Source: Mesorhabditis belari (lineage: Eukaryota > Nematoda > Chromadorea > Rhabditida > Rhabditidae). Taken from it: a DNA stretch of 64,000 nucleotides. The stretch is from the NCBI GenBank assembly GCA_958450365.1, contig CAUEEP010000911.1, positions 310,001-374,000 of the forward strand. Direction: 5' to 3'. Numbering within the stretch: position 1 is the stretch's first letter; the number at the start of each line of letters is the position of its first letter. Positions 20,890 through 31,372 of the stretch are shown in pieces. The notes below the pieces were generated by a model. The model had not been told where the DNA came from and did not search any database. It saw nothing but the letters and a program-made list of their open reading frames with translations. The position numbers and the translations under genes are program-made.

Positions 20890-21630
20890 AATGGGGAAAG
20901 AGGGGCGAACACCCACCCCTATTTCTCAATTCTTGGGAAAGGGAAAACCCTTTTCCTTCAAGGGGAAAGGGTTTTTCCCATTCAAGGCCTTGCAAAAAGT
21001 CATCCACGTTGATATGCAGTTGTTATGGAGAAAAGTTGAAGCTATTAAATTTAGGAAAAAGTCTTTGCCAATTTTCTAGGTCTTAAACTTGTCCAATCTG
21101 GACGCGCCATAGCTTATTTGAAAGCTAATCTTCTAGCGAATTGAATAGAAAAGACCGTTTGTTAATTTATCAATTTTAAAATTTTTTGCAGAGGTTTTAC
21201 TGAGTGGCGTCAGAGTCCAAATCTCAAAAAGAGTAATTTTTTCATTTTTTTGCACAGAAACCTAAGCTGAAACCATGTTTTTCGGAATCAGCGTTAAAAA
21301 TTACTCTAGCTCGTTCTTTTAGAGCAAAAAAAACACAAAGCTTGTTCGCTTACAAAATTTTTTTTTAAAAAAAAGGACCAAAGTTTAAAATGTGAATTTG
21401 AACCTAAAAAAGCAAAATTTCCTAAAAAAGCAAATTTTTCCAAAAATCTCCAAATTCTTTGTATTTTTACTACAAATCCTTGCATCATTTTTGCCAAAAA
21501 ATAGCCAAAAAGTCCAAATGTTTGTGGAAAGTTGGATAATTAAACCGATCCAAAGCCAAAATCGCGTCTGATGATTTACAATGATTTACAATGATTTACA
21601 AAAGCCCCAAAAGAAATCGGACTTTAATCT
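20890..21630. other. No convincing gene
   Basis: Contains a strong hairpin at about 20938-20979 (GGGAAAACCC...GGGTTTTTCCC) and one CTGGA-box (CTGGACGCGCCA, about 21102). Otherwise AT-rich. Confidence 0.4.
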
Positions 21631-21634
21631 GCAA

Positions 21635-22110
21635 TAGCTCTTCAAATTGGATGTCACAGCTTTTGTTTTGAGCGTTTCAAGTGGCTGACGTGCATTTTCT
21701 TTGTTAGACAACTTGCGTAATTAAACCGACCGCTTTTTACAAAGCTTCAAAAGAAAATGGACTTCAATCTGCAATAGCTCTTCAAATTGGATGTCACAGC
21801 TTTTGTTTTGAAAGTTTTGAGCAAATGGCGAAAAAATTTCTAAACCGGGCAAGTTGCGTAATTAAACCGGCTGTGTTTTACAAAAGGCCAAAGAGGAAAT
21901 GGACTTCAATTTGCAATAACTCTTCAAATTGGATGTCACAGCTTTTGTTTTGAGCGTTTCAAGTGGCTGACGTGCATTTTCTTTGTTAGACAACTTGCGT
22001 AATTAAACCGACCGCTTTTTACAAAGCCCCAAAAGAAAATGGACTTCGATTTGCAATAGCTCTTCAAATTGGAAGTCACAGCTCTTGTTTTGAGCCTTTC
22101 AAGCGGATGG
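21635..22110. repeat. 141-bp satellite (TTGGATGTCACAG box)
   Basis: ATTGGATGTCACAGCTTTTG or close variants at about 21645, 21786, 21927 and 22068, with constant spacing of 141 bp. Shared unit text includes GCAATAGCTCTTCAAATT and TTGCGTAATTAAACCG. The first base of the box has changed from C to T here, but the rest is retained. Confidence 0.93.
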
Positions 22111-22469
22111 GAGGCGAAAAAACTTTTTCTGGCACTTGGGTAACTAAACCGATGATCTCTGACTATCAAAAAGCTAATTTTCATGATTTTTCATTTTCAC
22201 ATCTTCATCTTCAAGCTAATTTTCATAAAAACTTGAGGGTTTTTGATCAAAATTCAATCCAAATTTTGCTTTCTTTTCCTCTAGATAAGATTTTTTTTCT
22301 TTAGATAACACAAAAAGTGAGCTTCTAGATGAATGAAAGTTTCTTCAGAAAGCAAAAAAAAAAGAACAAAGTCTCTCTCCTTTTCATTTTCCTTTTTTGA
22401 AAAAAACCCCAGGGAATTCCCATTCTTGTCCCCTTTTCAAGGTGTTCATTTGGTGAGATTAACACGCTT

Positions 22470-22585
22470 TCTCCATCATTTTCTCCCATTTTCTCCCATT
22501 TTCTCCATCATTTTCTCCCATTTTCTCCCATTTTCTCCCATTTTCTCCCATTTTCTCCCATTTTCTCCCATTTTCTCCCATTTTC
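22470..22585. repeat. 10-bp TTTTCTCCCA minisatellite
   Basis: About 11 units of CCCATTTTCT with ATCA insertions. Confidence 0.95.
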
Positions 22586-23304
22586 TTGTCGTTTCTGGGA
22601 AAAATGGCAAATTTAAATGCGACTCCTGGATGGCATTGCTTGTTTTTGAGGGGGAAATCTCTTTGAGAAACGTAAATTTTCGAAAGCACAGCAAAACGAA
22701 AGCAATACTTTAAGTTTTTCTTTAGATGGCGTCAAGAAGAGTAAAAGCAGGATCAAACAACGAAAAAGAGCAAATTAAAAATCCTGATTAAGAATCCTAA
22801 TTAAAAACCCTGAGGCGAGAAAATCCTGAGGCGAGAAAATCCTGAGAAACTCACCTGAGATCGAGTTTTGGCAAAAAGGAGAGATGCGGGAAATTCCCGA
22901 GGGAAAATTTTGAGAGCTAAGCCAAAATAAGACTCGCATCTGGTTATCGACTGAGAAGGAAGTGAACAATTTTGATTGATATTTGACTGATAGGAAGTGA
23001 ACAATTTTGACAATGAAGAATGAAGAAAAGAAGAACAATGAAGAACAATGAAGAAAACATCTCAAAAATGGAGGTGGAGTTGACCCCATTGGACCATTGG
23101 TTTCTTGGATTTGCACGGGATGATCTCAAGGTTTGCCTCTCGAGACGGTAGCTTTATTGAAGTTGATCAAGGCAATCAGGGCACTCATCCCATTCAATGA
23201 AAAGGAGAACTGTTTGTCAAGACCAAAGTCTAGGAGTTAAACGATAGTTGGCTCAGGGATTGATTCAAATACCGTAAAAACGTTAATCGTTTTGGTCGGA
23301 ACGT
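22586..23304. other. No convincing gene
   Basis: AT-rich. GAGAGCTAAGCCAAAATAAG followed by ACTCGCAT occurs here at 22911 and again at 23926. Confidence 0.4.
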
Positions 23305-23485
23305 CGACGACGACGGAATCGTCGGAATCGTCGGAATCGTTGGAATCGTCGGAATCGTCGGAATCGTCGGAATCGTTGGAATCGTCGGAATCGTCGGAAT
23401 CGTTGGAATCGTCGGAATCGTCGGAATCGTCGGAATCGTTGGAATCGTCGGAATCGTCGGAATCGTTGGAATCGTTGGAATCTTC
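23305..23485. repeat. 9-bp GGAATCGTC/GTT minisatellite
   Basis: About 19 units of GGAATCGTC with a GGAATCGTT variant recurring every two to three units (a 27-bp superperiod in places). Because the unit is 9 bp, it gives Ser-Glu-Ser frames on plus and Asp-Ser-Asn/Asp frames on minus. I see no flanking gene structure. Confidence 0.93.
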
Positions 23486-23811
23486 GGAATTCTGGATCAT
23501 TTGCCATTCTGGATCATTCGTGATTCTGGATCAATCGTGACTCTGGATCATTCGTGATTCTGGATCAATTGCCATTCTGCTTCATTCGTCTGCATCGTTC
23601 GTCTGCATTACTCGTCTGCATCATTCTGCACGTCTTGAATGACTTCTTTAATGACTTATGAGCTCTTTAGGCAGAGACAACAGTCAACAGACAACAACAA
23701 TCCATTAGAAATCAATCTCCATTGAAGAAGTTTTTAAATTTTTGGTTTTTCTCATGTTCATCATCCATTCTTCATACAAATGACGAATCTTTGACTTTTA
23801 ACGAAAGCGGA

Positions 23812-23915
23812 CTACGATAAATCAGCTTGTTCAAAGAACTTGGCTTGTTCCATCAGCACCACAACATCATCACCACAATGTCCAATATCAACGACTTGAG
23901 TTTCTTCTTGGTGTG
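23812..23915 (-). CDS. Possible terminal exon of unknown gene
   Basis: Minus-strand acceptor CGAATTTCAG followed by an open frame reading HQEETQVVDIGHCGDDVVVL then MEQAKFFEQADLS and a TAG stop. Composition is protein-like. No upstream exon could be joined, and the family is not recognised. A plus-strand segment at about 24172-24252 after TTTTCCCCTCAG (frame IPSKKRSHQASIGVENDLS) is a similar unplaced candidate. Confidence 0.25.
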
Positions 23916-24795
23916 CTGAAATTCGAGAGCTAAGCCAAAATAAGACTCGCATTTCCCTTGCACCGGTCCACTCAAACAATACCCAGACAATACCCAGACT
24001 TGACCTCAATTCACTTCTCCGCATTTTCTGATTTCAGAGCTTTTCTGATTTCCCGCAAACGTTGCAAGATATATCTTTCCTTTCGATTCGTAAAAATGGC
24101 ACTCAATGGGTGTCAATCTCTCTCTTTTCTCTCTCTTTTCTCTCTCTTTTCCCCTCAGCCATCCCCTCGAAAAAACGCTCTCATCAAGCGTCGATTGGGG
24201 TGGAAAATGATCTCTCGATCCTGGCTCGAGTTGAGATGAGATATTCAAGAATGGGTGAAAGGCAAGAATTTGAAAAATGAAAAAGGGATTTACTAGAGAA
24301 AGGCACAGGTCAAGGTGGTCTCTCAGATTGAAATAAATTAGGTAAAGGGTTCCTGTCCTGTTCTAACAGATCCCATATCGTTTCTTGTACTCAAAGTCAT
24401 TCCGATTAACACAACCCTGACAACAAAGAATCATTTGCATAAAATTTGAATTGATTTTCACTATTTTATGGACTTCAATTCCATTTTATAGAATTAAATT
24501 CCATTTTAAAGAATTCAATTCAATTTTATAGAATTCAATTCCATTTTCCGTATTGAATTCCATTATTTTTGACAAAAACAGTTCGTGAATCGTGAACAAT
24601 CTTCCAGCAACAAAGAACAATTATGAAGAAAAGCATTTCTTGTAGCATTTCTTGAAGCATTTCAGTTCTTGAATCATTTCTAAACATTAATCTAAACATT
24701 CTTCCGTTAATCAAAGTCAAAACAAATCAATCCTGATGGCATAAACATTTCTAATCATTTCTAATCATTTTCTCAAAAAAAGAAAACGAATCCAC
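23916..24795. other. No convincing gene
   Basis: Contains CTCTTTTCTCT runs at 24115-24160 and five AATTCCATTTTATAGA-like near-repeats at 24475-24555. Confidence 0.4.
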
Positions 24796-24872
24796 TGGGA
24801 GAGGACTCGAACCTGGGGAAGAAATGGTGAGCAAACTATCCACGGCTGAGCACACTATCCACTGCGCCATTA
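24796..24872 (-). pseudogene. tRNA-like pseudogene
   Basis: The minus strand has A-box-like TGGCGCAGTGGATAGTGTGC and an exact B-box GGTTCGAGTCC. The D-arm region is duplicated (GTGGATAGTGTGCTCA, then GTGGATAGTTTGCTCA) and the acceptor stem does not pair. Decayed tRNA or SINE head. Confidence 0.5.
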
Positions 24873-24982
24873 CCCTCTTTTTCTCCTCGAGAGAAAAGGC
24901 TTATAAGGAATCGGCCCTTGAGAGGAAAAGACGCGGAAAACCCGCACAAAACCCGCGAAAAAGCAACAGCTTCAACTTGTAG

Positions 24983-25055
24983 ATATGGTGCACTGCCAGA
25001 GCGTCTGTCTCTCGCTCCGTGCATTGAGGGTTCGAGTCCGCTTGCGACTTTCGAG
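24983..25055 (+). pseudogene. tRNA-like pseudogene
   Basis: A-box-like TGGTGCACTGCCAGAGCG and exact B-box GGTTCGAGTCC at tRNA distance. A second A-box-like copy without a B-box follows at about 25078 (TGGTGGACTGCTAGAGCC). Acceptor and anticodon stems are not convincing. Confidence 0.45.
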
Positions 25056-25577
25056 TTTTGCAAATCAATTTGTTCTCATGGTGGACTGCTAGAGCCTCTC
25101 TATCTCCGATCGTTTTTTAAAGTAGCGTGAGAATTCTCAAAAATCAATTTCAGAAGCAAAGTCAGAAGTTTAAAATCATTCGACAACAATTCGATGAATG
25201 GTGAAAAGGTAAAAATCGAGTTTCAGACTACCCAACTGCCATGTTTTCGCGAATAAATCGAAATTTAAAAAATGGATAGACTTTAGTAGACTCAAAGTAA
25301 ATTTTAAGAAAAAAAACGCAATCAAAACACGTTTAACGCGGAAAATGCAACTTTTTTGAGCTTTCACTCGTCAGAAAAGACTTTTAGAAACACTTGACTT
25401 GTAGAGTACACAGAGTTTTACCCAAAAAAAAAAATTTTGAAATTTTGAAATTTGAAATTTGAAAAGAATTTTGATTCAACAATGAAAAAAGATTTCAGAG
25501 AGCTCGTTTTCGTCGAAAATTGTTTTTTAAAAAGCGGAGAAGCATGATTTCAATGATCTTTTGGTGTTTTGCTTTAG

Positions 25578-25673
25578 GAAAAAAACTAGTAAAGATTGGG
25601 CTGAACCCCTTTTGGAAAGCACTTATCCTTTTTTCGGGCAAAAGGGAAAATTGCTGCTGGAGGGCGGCTGGGG
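25578..25673 (+). CDS. Exon-like segment with good splice sites, unknown gene
   Basis: Bounded by the acceptor TTTTGCTTTAG and the strong donor GGGG|GTGAGTG. Two frames are open; one reads KKTSKDWAEPLLESTYPFFG then QKGKLLLEGGW. Not recognised; no partner exon found. The 12-bp minisatellite starts 50 bp further on. Confidence 0.3.
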
Positions 25674-25724
25674 GTGAGTGCACGCGATCCGGCCAGATCA
25701 TCCATCTGGAAGGAGCCTTGGGGA

Positions 25725-25955
25725 AGGAGAGGTTGGAAAGGGAAGCTGGAAGGAGCCTTGTGGAAGGAGAGGTTGGAAGGAGAGGCTGGAAGGAAAGGCT
25801 GGAAGGAGAGGCTGGAAGGGAAGGCTGGAAGGAGAGGCTGGAAGGAAAGGCTGGAAGGAGAGGCTGGAAGGAGAGGCTGGAAGGGAAGGCTGGAAGGAGA
25901 GGCTGGAAGGAAAGGCTGGAAGGAGAGGCTGGAAGGAGAGGCTGGAAGAGGACTG
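25725..25955. repeat. 12-bp AGGCTGGAAGGA minisatellite
   Basis: About 19 units of AGGCTGGAAGGA with AGG/AAG and GGA/GGG variants. All frames on both strands are open because the unit is a multiple of 3 without stops. Confidence 0.95.
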
Positions 25956-27049
25956 GGCCCTTCTCCAGCCAAGGTAAACCCTGAGCTGTCTTTTTCCCAC
26001 CAGTTATGGAATCTATGGATGCCATTGGGAAAAGCCTCGATGCCAAGATTGCATGATTTGCGTTTTGGGGAGACTCTGTTTTCACCAGTGATGAGTTTGA
26101 GAGGAAATCTCGAGAATGAGAAAGATGAAGCTCAATTTCATGTGAATGATCTTTTATTTTGGAAGGCAGGAAGGCTGATTTTTGGTCGTTTTCTTGGAAA
26201 TTTGAAAATTGAGAAAAATTGCTGCTCCAGGTCGGTGGCTTTTCTACAACACTATTAGTCAAAAATTTTACACACAGCCTGCCTTGTGCGCTCCAGAAAA
26301 GCTATTTAGCTAGAGATTTCACCCAGATTTGCACTACATCCACCAGAAAAAGCGTCAGCCTAAACAACCGACAAAATTTGTCCGCCAGCGTTTCTGCTTG
26401 GACCCAAACTTGTTTATGCCCAAGATTATGCTGTAAACCTGCTTTGTGCCCTCCAGAAAAGCTAATCAGCCAAAATTTGACCCAATTTCACCACATTTTA
26501 GTTAGAAAACGGCTCAATTTCCTAGAGAAAAAAAAACCAAAAAACAAAAAAACAAAAACTTCAAAATTGAAACCGGAGAATTTTTGCTGTGAATTAGAAA
26601 TTCTCGGGCAATCCCGGGATTGAATTTTTCAAAGAAAATTTTCTGGGGAAATCTTTTTGAAAGTCGAGGGGAAAATGGGGGGAAACTGCATGCAAAAAAA
26701 AGCGGGAAGGAAGAGGAAAACATGGAGAAAAGGGGGAAATGCGATACATTTCCCCAACTCAGCCCCAGTCCCAGTCAGCCATTGCACCAAACGAACCGGC
26801 CAGACCTTTCTTTTCACTTCCGTAGGCAGATTTGACCGGGATTTGCAAAAAAAAGCTGTTGTGCCTTCAAGTTTAGCTGGCTAGCCGCAGAAGGCGATCT
26901 AAAATCGATTTTCTAGAAATTAACAATCTGATCAATTGCAATTTTTATATGCTAAGAATAAGAGAAATCCAAATAAGAAAAATCCAAAGTTTGGTTCAAA
27001 TCTGTCTACTCAAAAAAAAGTTAATAAGGTGAACACGTTTCCAGGCCAG
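25956..27049. other. No convincing gene; two box-bearing near-repeats
   Basis: CCTTGTGCGCTCCAGAAAAGCTA at about 26283 and CTTTGTGCCCTCCAGAAAAG at about 26440 head two roughly 150-bp diverged repeats. A decayed box lies at about 26860. No splice-flanked coding sequence was recognised. Confidence 0.45.
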
Positions 27050-27690
27050 ATGGACACGGGGACAGGCGGACGGACAGACGGACACATGAACAGAAGGACA
27101 TGTGGACAGACGAACGGACGGAGAGACGGACAGATGGACAGACGGACAGACGGACGGACAGATGGACAGACTGACGGACAGGCGGACAGGCGGACGGACA
27201 GACGGACAGATGGACAGACGGACGGACAGGCGGACAGGCGGACGGACAGACGGACAGATGGACAGACGGACAAACGGACAGACGGACAGACGGACAGAAG
27301 GACGGGCAGATGGACAGACGGACAAACGGACAGACGAACGGACGGACAGACGGACGGACGGACAGACGAACAGACGGATGGTCAGACGAACGGACAGATG
27401 GACAGACGGACGGACGGACAGGCGGACAGGCGAACGGACGGACAGACGAACAGACGGATGGTCAGACGAACGAACAGATGGAGAGACGGACGGACGGACA
27501 GGCGGACAGGCGAACGGACGGACAGACGAACAGACGGACAAACAGACAAACAAACAGACAAACAAACAAACAAACAGACAAACAAACAGACGGACAAACA
27601 GACAAACAAACAGACAAACAAACAGACAAACAAACAGACAAACAAACAGACGGACAAACAGACAAACAAACAGACAAACAAACAGACGTC
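27050..27690. repeat. GACG/GACA/AACA tetranucleotide array
   Basis: About 640 bp of 4-bp units: GGACAGAC in the left part changing to AAACAGAC from about 27535. A 4-bp period makes long stop-free frames on both strands, up to 258 codons. These are not genes. Confidence 0.97.
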
Positions 27691-28567
27691 TCTTTTGCTT
27701 CATATATCGTAGATTGTTCTTGTTCTTGTTTTCTTTCTATCGTGGTTCTAGTTATGTTTAAGTTAAAATTTAAACTAAAAGGTTTTTTTAGATCGCCAGT
27801 GCTTTTCTTGAAGTTGAAACGTTGCGGTTTTTGAAACAAATAGCCTAGAAACGTGTTCACCTTCTTAACTTTTTTTTTGAGTAGACAGATTTGAATAAAA
27901 CTTTGGATTTTTCTTAGTTGGATAGCATCTAAAAATTGGTTTCGAACAGATTGTTAATTTCTAGAAAATCGATTTTAACGTTACCCGTGGATCGTTGCGC
28001 GCAACACCCTGAGTAGGCCAGCATGCTGTTGGTTGGTTGGTTGAGAGTGGTTGAGACTTTGAAGACCTATATCTCAAAAATGGCTTACGATGAGTAGGAT
28101 TTGAAAGCAGTTTCGGGATGCTCTTAACCAGGTTTGCACCTCGGAATCCGTTTGCTCCTGAAATGTAACTTCATGGGGTTCCCTAGCTAAGCCCGACCAA
28201 GCCACTCTTGGATCGGGCTTCATCCTGATCGAGTTCAGCTCAAATAGATCAAGCCAATTAAGTGAAGTCAATCAAGTTAAACCTGATTGGGCTTTAGCTG
28301 GCTCATCTAGACAAGTTAAACTCGGATCGAGGTGGTTCAGCTTGATTGGACTTGGTCTGATTAGCTAGTCAAGCCAAGAAAACCAGGCCAGATTTCTCTG
28401 GGTTTTCTTGAGATTTTGAAGTGATCGGAGCTGATTTTTTAGGCCCTAAGACTCAGAAATCGGAAAATTTGTAATAACTCGGAAAGTTTACAATTTTTCC
28501 ATCCCTTGAACACAGCTTTAGGTCAAACCTGTCCCAACAAAGCCAGGATTGTTTAAAAACAGGACCA
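27691..28567. other. No convincing gene; boundary of inverted sequence
   Basis: AACGTGTTCACCTTNTTAAC followed by TTTTTTTTGAGTAGACAG at 27850-27890 is the inverse complement of 27000-27045 just left of the tetranucleotide array. The array is thus flanked by an inverted repeat of about 100 bp (27915-27985 also mirrors 26905-26995). The rest is unique-looking. Confidence 0.5.
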
Positions 28568-28908
28568 ACATTGGAAGAAGAACAGGGGCAAGATTGAAAG
28601 AAGAACAGGGCCAAGATTAGAAGAAGAACAGGGCCAAGATTGGAAGAAGAACAGGGCCAAGATTGGAAGAAGAACAGGGCCAAGATTGGAAGAAGAACAG
28701 GGCCAAGATTGGAAGAAGAACAGGGCCAAGATTAGAAGAAGAACAGGGCCAAAATTGGAAGGCCAAGATTGGAAGAAGAACAGGGCCAAGATTGGAAGAA
28801 GAACAGGGCCAAGATTAGAAGAAGAACAGGGCCAAAATTGGAAGGCCAAGATTGGAAGAAGAACAGGGCCAAGATTGGAAGAAGAACAGGGCCAACATTG
28901 GAAACAGG
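28568..28908. repeat. 23-bp GAAGAAGAACAGGGCCAAGATTG minisatellite
   Basis: About 14 units that start GAAGAAGAACAGGGCC and are 23 bp long, with two shortened AAAATTGGAAGGCCAAGATT junction units at 28750 and 28840 that mark a larger duplicated block. Confidence 0.93.
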
Positions 28909-29410
28909 CCAACAAAACGACAATGAGAACTTGTAACAATGTGACAATGACAATGAGAACTAAAGACAGACATTTCAAAAAGTGTAAAGTGTGTAACTTT
29001 CAGTAAAAAAAACATAGGTCACTGTTGTTTTAGTAAAAAAACGACTCGATCGTTTTCTCGATGAGATCTCTTTTCACAAAAAAGAAAGAAGAAAAGAATA
29101 CAATACACAAAAATCCCTTCTCATTTTCTCTCATTTATCCAGGGATGAAGCTGAAAAGTGTGAAAAGAAGAGAAAAAAAAGCACTCAAAAGTGTCGAGAG
29201 ATCCAACGGGAGAATGGATTTTGAAACGCTGGGATTCCACACGTGGATTGAGTTGAGTGCTGGGGGAAAGTTCATCGGCCATTTGACGCTATTATTTATG
29301 TGTTTCATTCAAAAAAGCACGTTTTAGAAATGAATAAAAATAACAAAATGATATTTTAAATAACAAAAGTTCTTGAAAACGAGTTTACACCAAAAATAAT
29401 CGTCATTAGT
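28909..29410. other. No convincing gene
   Basis: AT-rich sequence between the last minisatellite and a foldback element. Confidence 0.4.
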
Positions 29411-30090
29411 ACACTTGCGACGAGAAAATCCTGAGTTGGCGCTTTAAAGGGTGGTAAAAATACCGTACCCTTCCTAATTTAAGCGAATTTTTTTTTTCAT
29501 TCGTTGTTTTTGTTCTTTTTTGTTTCTTTTTGTTTCTTTTTTGTTTTTCATTCGTTCATTTCATTTTATTCTTTTTTCTGATTTGCTCGCGTTTCTTTTT
29601 TGCAGAAAACAAAGATGATCAAGCTAAGTTACGTTTTAATAGCATTTTCTCTGGCGAAAGCTTTGTTTGAGTTTTTTAGACCCACTTGCTTGACCTGTTG
29701 ATCCCAGTGAGAAAGCTTCTTCTATCAAATGCAACGACTGCAATCGCCATTTTACAAATCATGAAAATATGGCCAAACACTTTTTTGGAACGCATTTTGA
29801 TGAGAATATTAGATTGACTAACGTTTCTTTTAAAAAAAATTATTTTCTTTAGAGGGGATTCTAAGAATTTGAGCTTTTTGACCAAAGAAATACATACTAT
29901 CGTTTTAGTCAGTCAGTTATTCCTAGATAAATTAAATAACACTTAATCTTTAACTTTAGTTGAAAAAAAACACAAAAAGAATAAAAGGAAATGAACAAGA
30001 ATGAAGACGAAATGAAATTTCGCGCAAATTGGAGGGGTACAGTAGTTTGACCACACTTTAAAGCGTCAACCCAGAAAAAGGTCGCAAGTT
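29411..30090. mobile_element. Foldback element with about 75-bp imperfect terminal inverted repeats
   Basis: Left end ACACTTGCGACGAG...GGCGCTTTAAAGGGTGGT and the complement of the right end AAAACTTGCGACCT...GACGCTTTAAAGTGTGGT align for about 75 bp at roughly three-quarters identity, continuing as CATTCGTT/CATTTCGT-rich arms. It contains a zinc-finger coding remnant. The class is uncertain; the target site is not clear. Confidence 0.65.
29694..29852 (+). pseudogene. Zinc-finger remnant inside foldback element
   Basis: A 52-codon open segment (no ATG at its start) reads SIKCNDCNRHFTNHENMAK, then HFFGTHFDENI. The spacing C-X2-C-X12-H-X4-H is that of a C2H2 or BED-like finger, as found at the N-terminus of several DNA transposases. 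It ends at TAG 29850-29852. Nothing like a catalytic domain follows, so it is probably the remains of the transposase that moved the enclosing element. Confidence 0.55.
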
Positions 30091-30116
30091 TTAGTAAAGC
30101 CCACCGGTCGGGAGTA

Positions 30117-30241
30117 TTGGCTATTAGCTATTAGCTATTAGCTATTAGCTATTAGCTATTAGCTATTAGCTATTAGCTATTAGCTATTAGCTATTAGCTA
30201 TTAGCTATTAGCTATTAGCTATTAGCTATTAGCTATTAGCT
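30117..30241. repeat. 7-bp TATTAGC array
   Basis: About 17 perfect units of the heptamer. Perfect identity means recent expansion or active slippage. Confidence 0.98.
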
Positions 30242-30624
30242 CTGCCTATTCGCTATTGGCTAAAAAAGCAACTCTCCACATTGCGAATTCTCTAAAATGG
30301 GGAATTTCCTTTTCGTCCAGCTGGCACGCAAAGGCCAATTGGACAATTGGGCAAATTTTCGAAGAACTTTGTGGTTAAATTTTCAAAACAAAAGCCTAGC
30401 TTCACTGAAACATTTGCTCGGACTAAAAGACTGATATCACTCGTGCATTTCTACATCAAAATTGCCCAGTTATCCCGTTCGGTGAAGTGGAAACTCCTCG
30501 GGGAATTTTGTTCAAAATGGTTCAAGTGCTCAAAATTCAAAATTGGCTATCAAAAATATTGTGAAAGCTTTGTATAACAAAGTACGGAGCAGAATAGGCT
30601 TTCACTATGACATTTGTTTTGAAA

Positions 30625-30722
30625 GTTTAGAGTTTAGAGCTCTAAACTAACAAGTTTAGGCTCTAAACTAACAAGTTTAGACCCTAAACTAACAAGTTTA
30701 GACCCTAAACTAACAAGTTTAG
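30625..30722. repeat. About 20-bp CTCTAAACTAACAAGTTTAG repeat
   Basis: Four to five units, each partly palindromic (CTAAACT...AGTTTAG). Confidence 0.9.
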
Positions 30723-30949
30723 AGCTTTAAAAGTATCAAATGCATTTCAGAACACGAAAAAAGCAAATTTTTACCGGAATTTGATGCTAATAGCCTTCAC
30801 TTCCCCCTAAGAGCCCAAAAATTCCCTTCACACCTTTCAAAAATCAGATTTTTGCCCAATTCCGGTGATCATTAAGGGTTCAAAACACTCAAAAATCCTT
30901 TCCGACAATTCATGTTCTCACAAAAATCACTCAAAATCACTAACGTTTG

Positions 30950-31372
30950 ATCGCCTTTCTCTTTTCATCTCAGAAAGATGTTCACACATTTTGTCGTGAG
31001 CAAACATTTCTCTTGACACGTTTTTTGTGCTTTTGATGGTCACCAACTGAATGACTCTAGTTTTATCCCAACGAACAGCTAGGGATCACTTTTTTAAAGA
31101 TTTCAACCTTGTAACTTTCAGCATTCAAAGGCAAAAATAACGAAAAGCTAGTAATTTCATAAATCAACTTTTCAGCTAACGTATAATTGTACAATTTGAT
31201 ACTCGAGTTTTTCTCGAATTAGATTATGGCGCACCTGTCATTTTCCCTGTAATTTTTCCCTCAAATCTTATTTTTGGATTTATGAATGTATTTTTAAGAG
31301 GAATAAGAAACAATAATAGTCATACTTTATTCATGGCGCGTGAAAAAAAAGTGAGCCCAATATGTAAATATA
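30950..31372. repeat. Downstream duplication module with conserved AATAAA
   Basis: Matches 53580-53990 (GAAAGATGTTCACAC, GTCGTGAGCAAACATTTC, CCAACGAACAGCTAGGG). It ends in CATACTTTATTCATGG at 31321, which on the minus strand is CCATGAATAAAGT. The same block recurs near 35037, 41839, 46182, 53941 and 58879. That gives an AATAAA roughly 320-460 bp beyond the stop of the F-box genes once later insertions are removed, a plausible polyadenylation signal. The 30.24-30.95 kb stretch to the left has no gene; 30336-30450 is a diverged copy of 41025-41120. Confidence 0.7.

Noticed and set aside
23237..23540. Ser-Asp-rich protein resembling a phosphoprotein linker
   Set aside because: Encoded by a 9-bp minisatellite. 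No start context, splice signals or non-repetitive domain around it, and plus and minus frames are equally open.
2090..26450. CRISPR-like reading of the regularly spaced boxes
   Set aside because: Intervals between boxes are themselves tandem repeats, not unique spacers; the context is eukaryotic with introns and no cas genes.
26936..27860. Open frames of 258 and 235 codons rich in TDRRTDGQ and CLFVCLSV
   Set aside because: Product of the 4-bp GACG/GACA/AACA array on both strands. A 4-bp period gives a 4-residue periodic peptide in every frame.
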